This document shows positions 7,937 through 14,082 of a DNA stretch of 64,000 bases, in pieces. The notes under the pieces were generated by a model. That model saw nothing but the letters and a program-made list of their open reading frames with translations. It was not told where the DNA came from and searched no databases. Both the position numbers and the translations under genes were made by a program. The stretch's first letter is position 1. Every line of letters begins with the position of its first letter. This stretch comes from Pseudolabrys sp. FHR47 (GTDB lineage Bacteria > Pseudomonadota > Alphaproteobacteria > Rhizobiales > Xanthobacteraceae): NCBI RefSeq assembly GCF_005153485.1, contig NZ_CP039740.1, forward strand, positions 1,553,001 through 1,617,000, given 5' to 3'.

Positions 7937-8970
7937 GTCCTCTGCGTCGCTGTTTTCGGTGCAATGTCGGTCAGTAACTCTTGAGTTTGTGGCGACAATT
8001 GAGCAAAGCCCTCATGCAGCAGCTTGCGCCATTCCTTACCGCGCCCCTCGGCCTCGTTCCAAACTTCTTTCAGGTCATATGGTCGTTTGCGCGCCAGCAC
8101 CTTCAGCAAAGCCTCGGCCTGATGAATGTCTTTATCGCGCTTGGCTGTGCCTTCTGCGCGCCGGCGTGAGATCATTAATTTGTGCACGGCATAGCGATGC
8201 GGCGAAGGCACATTGACATAAACGCCCGAGCCGTGAAGCAGCACGGCGGGCTCTGGATCGTGGATCAGGAAGTCGAGAAAGCGCAAAGGCTGCGCGTCGG
8301 TTTGCAGGGCGGGCAGGCGCCGCGGCTTGTCGGTGTCGCGACCTTCGTTCGGCGTCAGGAAATCGACGCGGAATCCGCCTTTGGCCTGATAGCTTGTCAC
8401 GGCGCTACCATGGGTGGTCGGCACGGCGCGGAAGGTTTTGTCGACAGCCTGCAAGACATCGAGAATTGGCGGCATCTGTTCTTCGACGGCGGCGGAGATA
8501 TTGGCGAATTGCGCAATATCGATGTCGCCGGTTTGCAGAATGGAGCTCGGCAGTTTCTCGCCGAGCATGGCCGAATAGGTCTGATAGGCAGCGGTGCCGA
8601 CGAGCACACACCGTAAACGGAAGGCGCCGGCCTTGGCGAGCACGGCTACCGTCTCGCCGATTTCGGCGACGGGCTGCGGCATGCCGAAGGAGCGAACCAG
8701 TGTGGATACCAACGCGCGCCGCTCGCGCTCGTCGGTCAGCGCGGCTTGATGTCGATTGATGCGTTGAAGAAGTTCAGGCGTTTCGGGGCCCGCGTATTTC
8801 TGCGAGCGTACGCCATCGACAGTTGCCTGAAAGTACCAGTAGCGCTTGCCGCTCACCGTTTTGCGGGTAAAGGCGCCGGTCCCGGTGAACGAGTTGTCGA
8901 AGGCTGCGTTTGCGCAGCGTTCGAGAAGCTCGGCATAGGTTGTTTGCAGCACAAGGTTGGGCGTTGTCAT
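7933..8970 (-). CDS. GSU2403-type nucleotidyltransferase-fold protein
   Basis: A 345-aa protein from ATG 8970. The frame stays open upstream through a palindrome but that part has no family match. An N-terminal domain (about residues 20-75) has basic beta-strand text (RKTVSGKRYWYFQATVDG, YAGPETPELL). The catalytic core has VLVGTAAYQTY, then TGDIDIAQF with the D-x-D pair of nucleotidyltransferases, and later RVDFLTP, which could supply the third acidic residue. I recognise it as the GSU2403/NTP_transf_8-like family, whose targets are undefined. The same superfamily fold includes AbiEii/MenT toxins, but no antitoxin gene is adjacent. It heads a coupled run with an aldo/keto reductase and a dehydrogenase. 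Two long palindromes lie just upstream. Confidence 0.8.
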   Translation of the reverse strand: MTTPNLVLQTTYAELLERCANAAFDNSFTGTGAFTRKTVSGKRYWYFQATVDGVRSQKYAGPETPELLQRINRHQAALTDERERRALVSTLVRSFGMPQPVAEIGETVAVLAKAGAFRLRCVLVGTAAYQTYSAMLGEKLPSSILQTGDIDIAQFANISAAVEEQMPPILDVLQAVDKTFRAVPTTHGSAVTSYQAKGGFRVDFLTPNEGRDTDKPRRLPALQTDAQPLRFLDFLIHDPEPAVLLHGSGVYVNVPSPHRYAVHKLMISRRRAEGTAKRDKDIHQAEALLKVLARKRPYDLKEVWNEAEGRGKEWRKLLHEGFAQLSPQTQELLTDIAPKTATQRT

Positions 8971-8980
8971 GGCTTGACCG

Positions 8981-9014
8981 GAGTTATACTCACTTCGCGA
9001 AGTGAGTATAACTC
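8981..9014. promoter_or_regulatory. Perfect 34-bp palindrome upstream of the nucleotidyltransferase gene
   Basis: Bases 8981-9014 equal their own reverse complement over all 34 positions, centred on TCGCGA. The half-site is GAGTTATACTCACTTCG. It ends 11 bases before the start codon at 8970 (minus-strand direction). A similar palindrome lies with its centre 55 bp away. Symmetry, pairing and position fit a dimeric repressor operator with autoregulation. An RNA hairpin is the alternative. Confidence 0.6.
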
Positions 9015-9034
9015 GCTGGCGAGGACCTTGCACC

Positions 9035-9070
9035 TAATTTATACTCACCTCGCGAGGTGAGTATAAATTA
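9035..9070. promoter_or_regulatory. Second perfect palindrome (36 bp) sharing the same core
   Basis: All 36 bases are self-complementary, and the half-site is TAATTTATACTCACCTCG. It shares TATACTCAC(T/C)TCG in both arms with the palindrome at 8981-9014. The single core difference (T/C) is compensated in the other arm, so symmetry is preserved. It ends 21 bases after the stop of the dioxygenase-like gene (9092), so it could also fold as a weak terminator, but no T-tract follows. Confidence 0.6.
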
Positions 9071-9091
9071 TACTAACGATTTAAAAATCAA

Positions 9092-10066
9092 TCACTTGTG
9101 TGCGACCTCCGGTGTTCCATGAGTATGGAACGACTCGATGGTTTTCAGCCCCCAGGCTTGGCCTTTTTTGCGCTCGTCCTCGGTCCAGGAGATAGGCTTC
9201 CAGTCCGGCGCCAGGACGAGCCGCGCACCGGCATTCGCCACTTCGACACGGTTGCCGCCCGGCTCATAGACATAAAGGAAGAAGGTCTGTTGCACCGCGT
9301 GCTTGTGCGGGCCGGTTTCGATGAACACGCCGTTTTCGAGGAAGACGTCGGCGGCGAGCAAAATCTCCTCGCGCGAGTTCATCGCATAGGTGATGTGGTG
9401 AAAGCGGCCCGGCACGCCGGTCATGTCGCGGGTATAGGCGAAGTCGTATGACTTGTTGGTCGCGGTGAGCCAGATTCCGGCCTCGCGGCCGTCATTGAGC
9501 ACGATGCGCTCGGTGAGGCGGAAGCCGAGATACTTTTCAAAGAACTCGCGGCATTCCGACAGATTGACGGCGAGGCCGTTCCAATGGTCGAGGCGGCGCG
9601 GATTGATCCCCTTGGCAGGAAAACGCTGCGCCTGGTTCTTCAGCGACGGCTTTAGTTCCGGCGGCGCTTGGTACCACTCGGTGTCGTAATAGAGTTCGAT
9701 GACATGGCCGTCCGGGTCCTTGCAGACGAACGTCTTGCCATGGCCCAGATCGCCATCGGTCCAGCCGATCTCGAATGGCGTGCCTTTCAACGCAGCGGCG
9801 CGGCGCTCCAGCGCCTGCGGCGAGCGCGTGCGGTAAGCGACGTGCTTCATGCCATTGGTGTTCGAGGCGGTGAGCTTGAGCGAGTAGCGCTCGTAGTCGT
9901 CATAGGCGCGCAGATAGACGCTGTCGCCTTTCTCGCCGGCAATGGTCAGCCCGAAGATCTCGGTGAAGAAGCGCACGCTCTTGTCGAAGACCGGCGTCAG
10001 CAGTTCGAGATGGCCGAGATGGGCGATGTCCATGATCGGTTCAGGCGGATACTGGTTGTCGGCCAC
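9092..10066 (-). CDS. Extradiol ring-cleavage dioxygenase-like protein (VOC, catechol 2,3-dioxygenase type)
   Basis: A 324-aa protein with two glyoxalase/bleomycin (VOC) modules. Module one is about residues 14-130 (HLGHLELLTP to DPDGHVIELYYD), and module two about 155-285 (RRLDHWNGLAVNLSECREFFEKYLGF to YEPGGNRVEV). The second-module His (RLDHWN), the His in GRFHHITY and the Glu in NRVEV are in the right places for the 2-His-1-Glu iron site of type I extradiol dioxygenases. It would open a catechol-type ring with O2. No other aromatic-pathway gene is adjacent, so the substrate is open. The DUF938 gene ends 33 bases upstream in the same direction. Confidence 0.85.
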   Translation of the reverse strand: MADNQYPPEPIMDIAHLGHLELLTPVFDKSVRFFTEIFGLTIAGEKGDSVYLRAYDDYERYSLKLTASNTNGMKHVAYRTRSPQALERRAAALKGTPFEIGWTDGDLGHGKTFVCKDPDGHVIELYYDTEWYQAPPELKPSLKNQAQRFPAKGINPRRLDHWNGLAVNLSECREFFEKYLGFRLTERIVLNDGREAGIWLTATNKSYDFAYTRDMTGVPGRFHHITYAMNSREEILLAADVFLENGVFIETGPHKHAVQQTFFLYVYEPGGNRVEVANAGARLVLAPDWKPISWTEDERKKGQAWGLKTIESFHTHGTPEVAHK

Positions 10067-10099
10067 GGAGCGTCTCCCTTTACTAATTGTCGCGGTCTT

Positions 10100-10759
10100 T
10101 TAGCGGCGTTCGAATGCCAGCACCAGATTATTGGCCGGCATCTCGACTGTTTTGACCAGCATCAAACCGTTCGCATCCGCGAGGTCGGCGACAGCCTCGA
10201 GATCGCGCACGCCCCAGGCGGGATTGCGCCCGCGCAGTGAGGCATCGAAGGCTTGGTTGCTCGGCGCAGTGTGGGCGCCGTCCCGCTTGTAAGGCCCGTA
10301 CATGAGGAGATGGCTGCCGGGTTTGAGATGCCGGCCGGCGCCGTGCATCAGGTTCTCGGTTACGACCCACGGAGCGATATGAATGACGTTGAAGCAGAGG
10401 ATCGCGGCCAACTCGCCGCCGTCCCATGCCCAATCAGGACGCATCAGGTCGATATCAAGCGGCGCCCGCAGGTTATCGAGATCGACGGCCTGACGATACG
10501 CCTCGATCGAGGCGCGATGCGATTCCACGATATCGCTTGGCCAGAAGGTGAGGTGCGGGCACCGCCCGGCAAAGGTGACGATGTGTTGTCCGGTGCCGCT
10601 GCCGATCTCCAGTATCGCGCCTGATTTGCCGGCAAGAATGCCGCCGATCGCCGACCAGATTGGCTCGACGTTGCGGTGGAACGCGGGCGCGTCGAGCCGG
10701 CCGTCCTCGCCAGCCGGAGGCAACCCTTTCTTGCCGAATTCAAAGACCGGCTCGGTCAT
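10100..10759 (-). CDS. DUF938 class I SAM-dependent methyltransferase-like protein
   Basis: A 219-aa protein with the DUF938 pattern. The N-terminus has APAFHRNVEPI, the SAM-binding loop is AILEIGSGTGQH, and there is an acidic WPSDI at the end of beta 2. FNVIHIAPW is motif IV-like, and YGPYKRDGAHTAPSNQAFD and GVRDLEAV occur in the C-terminal half. The methyl acceptor is unknown. It is the first gene of the minus-strand run down to 6168, divergent from the molybdenum oxidoreductase gene (start 10859), with a 99-bp shared upstream region in which I see no clear promoter motif. Confidence 0.85.
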   Translation of the reverse strand: MTEPVFEFGKKGLPPAGEDGRLDAPAFHRNVEPIWSAIGGILAGKSGAILEIGSGTGQHIVTFAGRCPHLTFWPSDIVESHRASIEAYRQAVDLDNLRAPLDIDLMRPDWAWDGGELAAILCFNVIHIAPWVVTENLMHGAGRHLKPGSHLLMYGPYKRDGAHTAPSNQAFDASLRGRNPAWGVRDLEAVADLADANGLMLVKTVEMPANNLVLAFERR

Positions 10760-10858
10760 GGCACACCTCTGTCACGCGACCGCAAACACCATGGTCCCTG
10801 TTGTCTTGGGTGCGCCCGCGGGCGAAAGTTAGGCGCCGGTTCGACCTGGAGTCCAATT

Positions 10859-11476
10859 ATGAACGATGCTCCCATATCACGTGGATTTCGTGGACGTGGC
10901 GGCAGCGCGCGTGACGCGCGCATTCCACCGGGCCAGCATCTGGTTGAGGATTTTCCCGTGCTGTCGGCAGGGCCAACGCCGCCGGTCGATCTGGCGAGTT
11001 GGCGATTGTCAATCGACGACGGCGCTTCACCGCTGGCCGAATGGACATGGCAGCAATTCCTCGCCCTTCCGCAAACCGATCTCACAGTCGATATCCACTG
11101 TGTCACCACCTGGTCGAAGCTCGACACCCATTGGAAGGGGGTGTCGATCGATACGCTGCTGGAGGCCGCCGGACTCACCGAGCCGCCGCAACCTTATGTG
11201 CTTGCGCATTGCGACGGCGGCTACACGACCAATATTCCCGCTGAGGATCTGCTCGACGGCAAGGCCATGATCGCCTTTGAGTTTGGTGGCGAGGCGCTCG
11301 ACCCCGAGCATGGCGGGCCGGCACGCCTCCTGGTGCCGCATCTCTATTTCTGGAAGAGCGCCAAGTGGGTGCAGAGGCTGCAGTTCGTCGATCCGGAGAT
11401 TCCCGGTTTCTGGGAAGAGAACGGCTATCACATCTATGGCGATCCGTGGCGCGAGCAACGTTATGATGGCGACTGA
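10859..11476 (+). CDS. Sulfite oxidase-like molybdopterin oxidoreductase
   Basis: A 205-aa protein from the ATG at 10859, preceded by TGGAG. It is a short single-domain member of the sulfite oxidase/YedY superfamily. IHCVTTWSKLD holds the Cys (Cys81) expected to ligate molybdenum, followed by WKGVSIDTLL, HCDGGYTTNIP and a GGPARLLVPHLYFWKSAKWV segment typical of the family. No Tat signal is visible, so it is probably cytoplasmic. It is followed, after a REP-like element, by a ferredoxin-reductase gene, and these two are often paired, so electrons likely pass through that partner. The substrate is unknown. Confidence 0.88.
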   Translation: MNDAPISRGFRGRGGSARDARIPPGQHLVEDFPVLSAGPTPPVDLASWRLSIDDGASPLAEWTWQQFLALPQTDLTVDIHCVTTWSKLDTHWKGVSIDTLLEAAGLTEPPQPYVLAHCDGGYTTNIPAEDLLDGKAMIAFEFGGEALDPEHGGPARLLVPHLYFWKSAKWVQRLQFVDPEIPGFWEENGYHIYGDPWREQRYDGD

Positions 11477-11490
11477 AGGACCTAAGCCTC

Positions 11491-11602
11491 ACCCCAAGCT
11501 CCGCTCACCCCCGCGAAGGCGGGGGTCCAGTCCTTCTTGATGAACGTTTGCTTATGCCGCTCCTGGGTCCCCGCCTACGCGGGGACGAGCGGAGTGTGGG
11601 GT
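11491..11602. repeat. REP-like inverted repeat (family A), copy 1
   Basis: Two short GC-rich hairpins (11507-11526 and 11567-11586) are nested inside a longer inverted repeat whose outer arms are ACCCCAAGCTCCGCTC and GAGCGGAGTGTGGGGT. Related copies occur at 19832, 25159 and 25749. The right end contains GGAG nine bases before the ferredoxin-reductase ATG, so the repeat appears to supply that gene's ribosome-binding site. Confidence 0.8.
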
Positions 11603-11603
11603 C

Positions 11604-12362
11604 ATGCAGAATCAAACCGGCACCGCCGCTCCCAAAAAACAATGGCTCACCGCCACGGTGCGTGAGGCTATCGACGAGACGCCGCGCGTGCGCAGCCTGG
11701 TACTCGATGCGCCAGGCTGGTCCGGCCACCGTGCCGGCCAGCATGTGGATGTACGTCTCACCTCCGACAACGGCTATCAGGCCCAGCGCAGCTATTCGAT
11801 TGCTTCGGCTCCCGCGGAGCACACCATTACGCTCACGGTCGAGAGGCTGCCCGACGGCGAAGTGTCGTCTTATCTGGCCGGTGAAGTCCGGGTTGGCGAC
11901 CAGTTTGAACTGCGCGGGCCGATCGGCGGTTATTTTGTCTGGACGCCTGACCTGGAGGGCCCGTTATTTCTTGTCGCCGGTGGTTCGGGCGTGGTGCCGC
12001 TGATGGCAATCCTGCGCGAGCGCGCGTTGAAGAAGGCGACGCAGCCGGCGACGCTGCTGTTCTCCTCGCGCGGCTATGAGGACATTATCTATCGGGCCGA
12101 ACTGGAGAACTTGTCGCGAGAGGCAGGCGGGCCGACCGTCGTCCATACGCTGACCCGCGGGGCGCCGGTCGGCTGGACCGGGCAAACCCGGCGCATCGAT
12201 GCTGCCATGCTGTCCGAAGCAGGCTTTTCGCCGGACCGGATGCCCCGCATTTTCGTTTGCGGCCCCACGCCTTTGGTCGAAAGCGTGGCGCGGACGCTCC
12301 GCGACCTTGGCCACAGCCCGAAGCTGATCAAAACCGAGCGATTTGGCCCAACCGGCCGGTAA
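11604..12362 (+). CDS. Ferredoxin/flavodoxin-type NAD(P)H reductase
   Basis: A 252-aa FAD/NAD(P)-binding reductase without a [2Fe-2S] domain. FAD-binding RSYSIAS at about residues 53-59 and a GEVSSYL strand are followed by the pyridine-nucleotide domain with LVAGGSGVVPLMAIL, LLFSSRG and the C-terminal VCGPTPLVESV. It would shuttle electrons from NAD(P)H to an acceptor. The neighbour upstream is a sulfite oxidase-like protein, its probable redox partner. The ATG follows directly on a REP-like repeat. Confidence 0.9.
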   Translation: MQNQTGTAAPKKQWLTATVREAIDETPRVRSLVLDAPGWSGHRAGQHVDVRLTSDNGYQAQRSYSIASAPAEHTITLTVERLPDGEVSSYLAGEVRVGDQFELRGPIGGYFVWTPDLEGPLFLVAGGSGVVPLMAILRERALKKATQPATLLFSSRGYEDIIYRAELENLSREAGGPTVVHTLTRGAPVGWTGQTRRIDAAMLSEAGFSPDRMPRIFVCGPTPLVESVARTLRDLGHSPKLIKTERFGPTGR

Positions 12363-12476
12363 TCGCAGGTCGGAAGCCAGGCCGCGACATGGTGTCATGT
12401 CCTCGACATGGCTCCCCGACATGGCGTCGTTTCCGGTATCGGAGTAATATGGAAGCATTCGAAGTAGGGGGCTTCC

Positions 12477-13019
12477 ATGATCATCGGCCTGTCGGTTCAG
12501 ACGTTCACGATCATCCACGTCATTACTTCTCTCGTCGCCATCGTCAGCGGGCTCGTTGTCGTCTTCGGGTTGATCGGATCGCACCGGCTGCCGAGATTGA
12601 CGTCGCTGTTCTGGACCACGACGGTCCTCACCACCGTCACGGGCTTCATGTTCTTCCTGTCGCCCACCCAGGCCAAGGTCCTGACGCCGGCGGCGGCGAC
12701 CGGCATCGTTGCCACCGTCTTCTTCGTGCTGGGTCTGATCGCGCTATACAGCAAGCAACTCTATGGCCGCTGGCGCTGGATCTACGCCGTGTCGGCGACG
12801 GTCTCGCTCTATCTCAATATTTTTGTGCTGATCGTACAGAGCTTCCAGAAGCTCAGCGTCCTCAACCCGGCGGCATCGTTGACGCCTCCGTTTCCCAATC
12901 CGCCCTTCGAGCCTGTGCAGTTCAATTTCCTCGTCGCGCAAGTCGCCGCGCTCGTTATCGCGGTGATGCTCGGCATTGTCACCGCGCTCAAATTCCGCCG
13001 TGGGCCGGGGCTGGCCTGA
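12477..13019 (+). CDS. Integral membrane protein, five predicted helices, unknown function
   Basis: A 180-aa hydrophobic protein. Likely helices are at about residues 8-30, 42-62, 72-92, 98-120 and 148-172. Only short loops join them, apart from a Pro-rich loop (TPPFPNPPFEP) before the last helix. No known signature is recognised. It could be a small DoxX- or DUF2306-like membrane protein but the motifs are not decisive. It starts 114 bases after the ferredoxin reductase and ends convergently, overlapping the 3' end of the DUF6455 gene by 32 bases. Confidence 0.75.
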   Translation: MIIGLSVQTFTIIHVITSLVAIVSGLVVVFGLIGSHRLPRLTSLFWTTTVLTTVTGFMFFLSPTQAKVLTPAAATGIVATVFFVLGLIALYSKQLYGRWRWIYAVSATVSLYLNIFVLIVQSFQKLSVLNPAASLTPPFPNPPFEPVQFNFLVAQVAALVIAVMLGIVTALKFRRGPGLA

Positions 13020-13395
13020 AGGCTGCACCGAGATCACAGCCTAGCGGCGCCGGCCCTGGCTGATCGAATTGCAGTTCGAACAACAGGTCCTTGTTCGGAC
13101 AGAAACCGGGCGCGAAAGCAAAGGATATCGGTGCCTCGTCGAGCCAATCGCGGCACTCGGACTTTGATTTGCAGTCGCGGCACTCATGAACGGCCGTCAA
13201 TAGGGTCAGCTCCGAATGGGCGATAACCCTGACGGCCGGGTCGATACCGAGGCGCTTCATCATCTCCGGCAGATAGAATTCGTCTTTCTGCGTTTGGGCC
13301 ATGACACGATCCCTCCCGATCGTTTGTCGAACTAAATGGTGCGCTTCGCGACAGTTCCGCTCCATGACCTGAATCAAAAAGTCCGCTTCAAACAT
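12988..13395 (-). CDS. DUF6455 family small Cys-containing protein
   Basis: A 135-aa protein from ATG 13395 (MFEADFLIQVMERNCREAHH). In-frame ATG 13422 and GTG 13428 are alternatives, but GTG 13428 directly follows a hairpin. Conserved features are FYLPEMMKRLGID, then HECRDCKSKSECRDWLDE (three Cys) and FAPGFCPNKDLLFEL (a fourth Cys). The Cys pattern suggests metal or disulfide binding. The family has no assigned function. Its last 32 bases overlap the convergent membrane-protein gene. Confidence 0.75.
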   Translation of the reverse strand: MFEADFLIQVMERNCREAHHLVRQTIGRDRVMAQTQKDEFYLPEMMKRLGIDPAVRVIAHSELTLLTAVHECRDCKSKSECRDWLDEAPISFAFAPGFCPNKDLLFELQFDQPGPAPLGCDLGAAFRPAPAHGGI

Positions 13396-13431
13396 ACCGG
13401 CCAATCTGCCGTCCGCCGGCATCTTCACGCA

Positions 13432-13459
13432 AAGAAGCCGCCCGGAGGGGCGGCTTCTT
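13432..13459 (-). terminator. Terminator of the Flp pilin gene
   Basis: A 12-bp perfect stem (AAGAAGCCGCCC and its complement) closes over a four-base loop. Read on the minus strand it begins 24 bases after the pilin stop and is followed by TTTGCG. It separates the pilin from the DUF6455 gene. Confidence 0.75.
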
Positions 13460-13483
13460 AAGTCTCGGGGAGGTTCGGCGGGC

Positions 13484-13645
13484 TTACTTCAGTTGGCTCG
13501 AAACGCTGTTGAAGGCGGTATTGAGCTGCGTACCGATGGTGTTGACCATCACGATGATGGCGACCGAGATACCAGCGGCGATGAGGCCGTACTCGATGGC
13601 GGTGGCACCCGACTGATCGGCGAGGAAGGCTTTGACAAGCTTCAT
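13484..13645 (-). CDS. Flp family type IVb pilin (53 aa)
   Basis: A 53-aa protein. The sequence begins MKLVKAFLADQSG and continues ATAIEYGLIAAG, the exact Flp prepilin signature. Cleavage is expected after Gly13, leaving Glu at position 5 and the EY pair. One membrane helix (about residues 21-34) follows, then a short polar tail. It would be processed by a TadV/CpaA-type peptidase and assembled by a Tad secretion machine. None of those genes are in the window, so this is an orphan pilin gene. The gene faces away from urtA and has its own hairpin terminator. Confidence 0.92.
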   Translation of the reverse strand: MKLVKAFLADQSGATAIEYGLIAAGISVAIIVMVNTIGTQLNTAFNSVSSQLK

Positions 13646-13840
13646 TACAAACTCCGTGTGACTGGGCGCAATTTTTCTAACCCGTGCGATAGTTCTCGAA
13701 CAGGCACGCGTAATGGTTACGTCGAATTAGCCATAAGCGTTCGGTGGTGCTGACGCGTATGTTTGACGCGTATTCGCCATAAAGTTTCCTGCAAACGCGC
13801 CGCGATTTTCGCCGATCGTTTTGCTTCATTTGCATACAAA

Positions 13841-13857
13841 TGCTGCGGCGAGGTGCA
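13841..13857. promoter_or_regulatory. Possible NtrC-type enhancer site
   Basis: A 17-base stretch begins TGCTGC and ends AGGTGCA, compared with the enteric NtrC consensus TGCACC-N4-TGGTGCA. Ten of the 13 consensus positions match, the right half being better. It lies about 165 bases upstream of the sigma-54 promoter, a normal enhancer distance. Single, imperfect site. Confidence 0.35.
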
Positions 13858-14005
13858 GTGCCTGCGATTTAGTACGGCGCCGTGGCGTTTAAACTGACAG
13901 CCGTGCCTAATATTTAATCGGGCGTCTTTGGCTTAAAACTAGGCAGGTCGGGCGCGTCGCAGTTTATGCCATTTTAAACAAAGCCTTAGGACATTTGTGA
14001 CGGCT

Positions 14006-14020
14006 TGGCACAGAGCTTGC
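14006..14020 (+). promoter_or_regulatory. Sigma-54 (-24/-12) promoter of the urt operon
   Basis: TGGCAC, five bases, then TTGC matches the RpoN consensus. The invariant GG (14007-14008) and GC (14019-14020) are exactly ten bases apart. It lies 62 bases upstream of the urtA ATG, giving a leader of about 50 bases. Nitrogen-limited control through NtrC is the usual regime for urea uptake genes. Confidence 0.8.
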
Positions 14021-14082
14021 GATCCTGTTGCGGCGCGAAGAGTCGCGAAGACGCGCGCGTCAAACGCAGGGGATCTGGAAGC

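Larger units (their letters stand above)
13646..14082. other. 437-base intergenic region between pilin and urtA (divergent)
   Basis: No coding sequence is supported here. It is AT-richer than its surroundings and must hold both the pilin and urtA promoters. On the urtA side I see a sigma-54 promoter (14006-14020) and an upstream NtrC-like half-palindrome (13841-13857). On the pilin side no convincing -35/-10 pair was found. An apparent N-terminal extension of urtA from 14005 overlaps the promoter and is rejected. Confidence 0.7.

Noticed and set aside
7933..8970. Complete type IV toxin-antitoxin pair (AbiE-like)
   Set aside because: Only the nucleotidyltransferase-fold half is present. The neighbours are an aldo/keto reductase and a dioxygenase, not an AbiEi-type antitoxin.
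11491..11602. Insertion sequence or attachment site
   Set aside because: There is no transposase or direct target repeat. The structure is a short REP-like palindrome with other copies in the window.
14005..14082. N-terminal extension of urtA
   Set aside because: It would translate through the sigma-54 promoter. The start at 14083 has a signal peptide and a GGAA site.
13646..14082. tRNA or small RNA gene in the pilin-urtA gap
   Set aside because: No cloverleaf, CCA end or T-loop motif and no strong terminator were found there.
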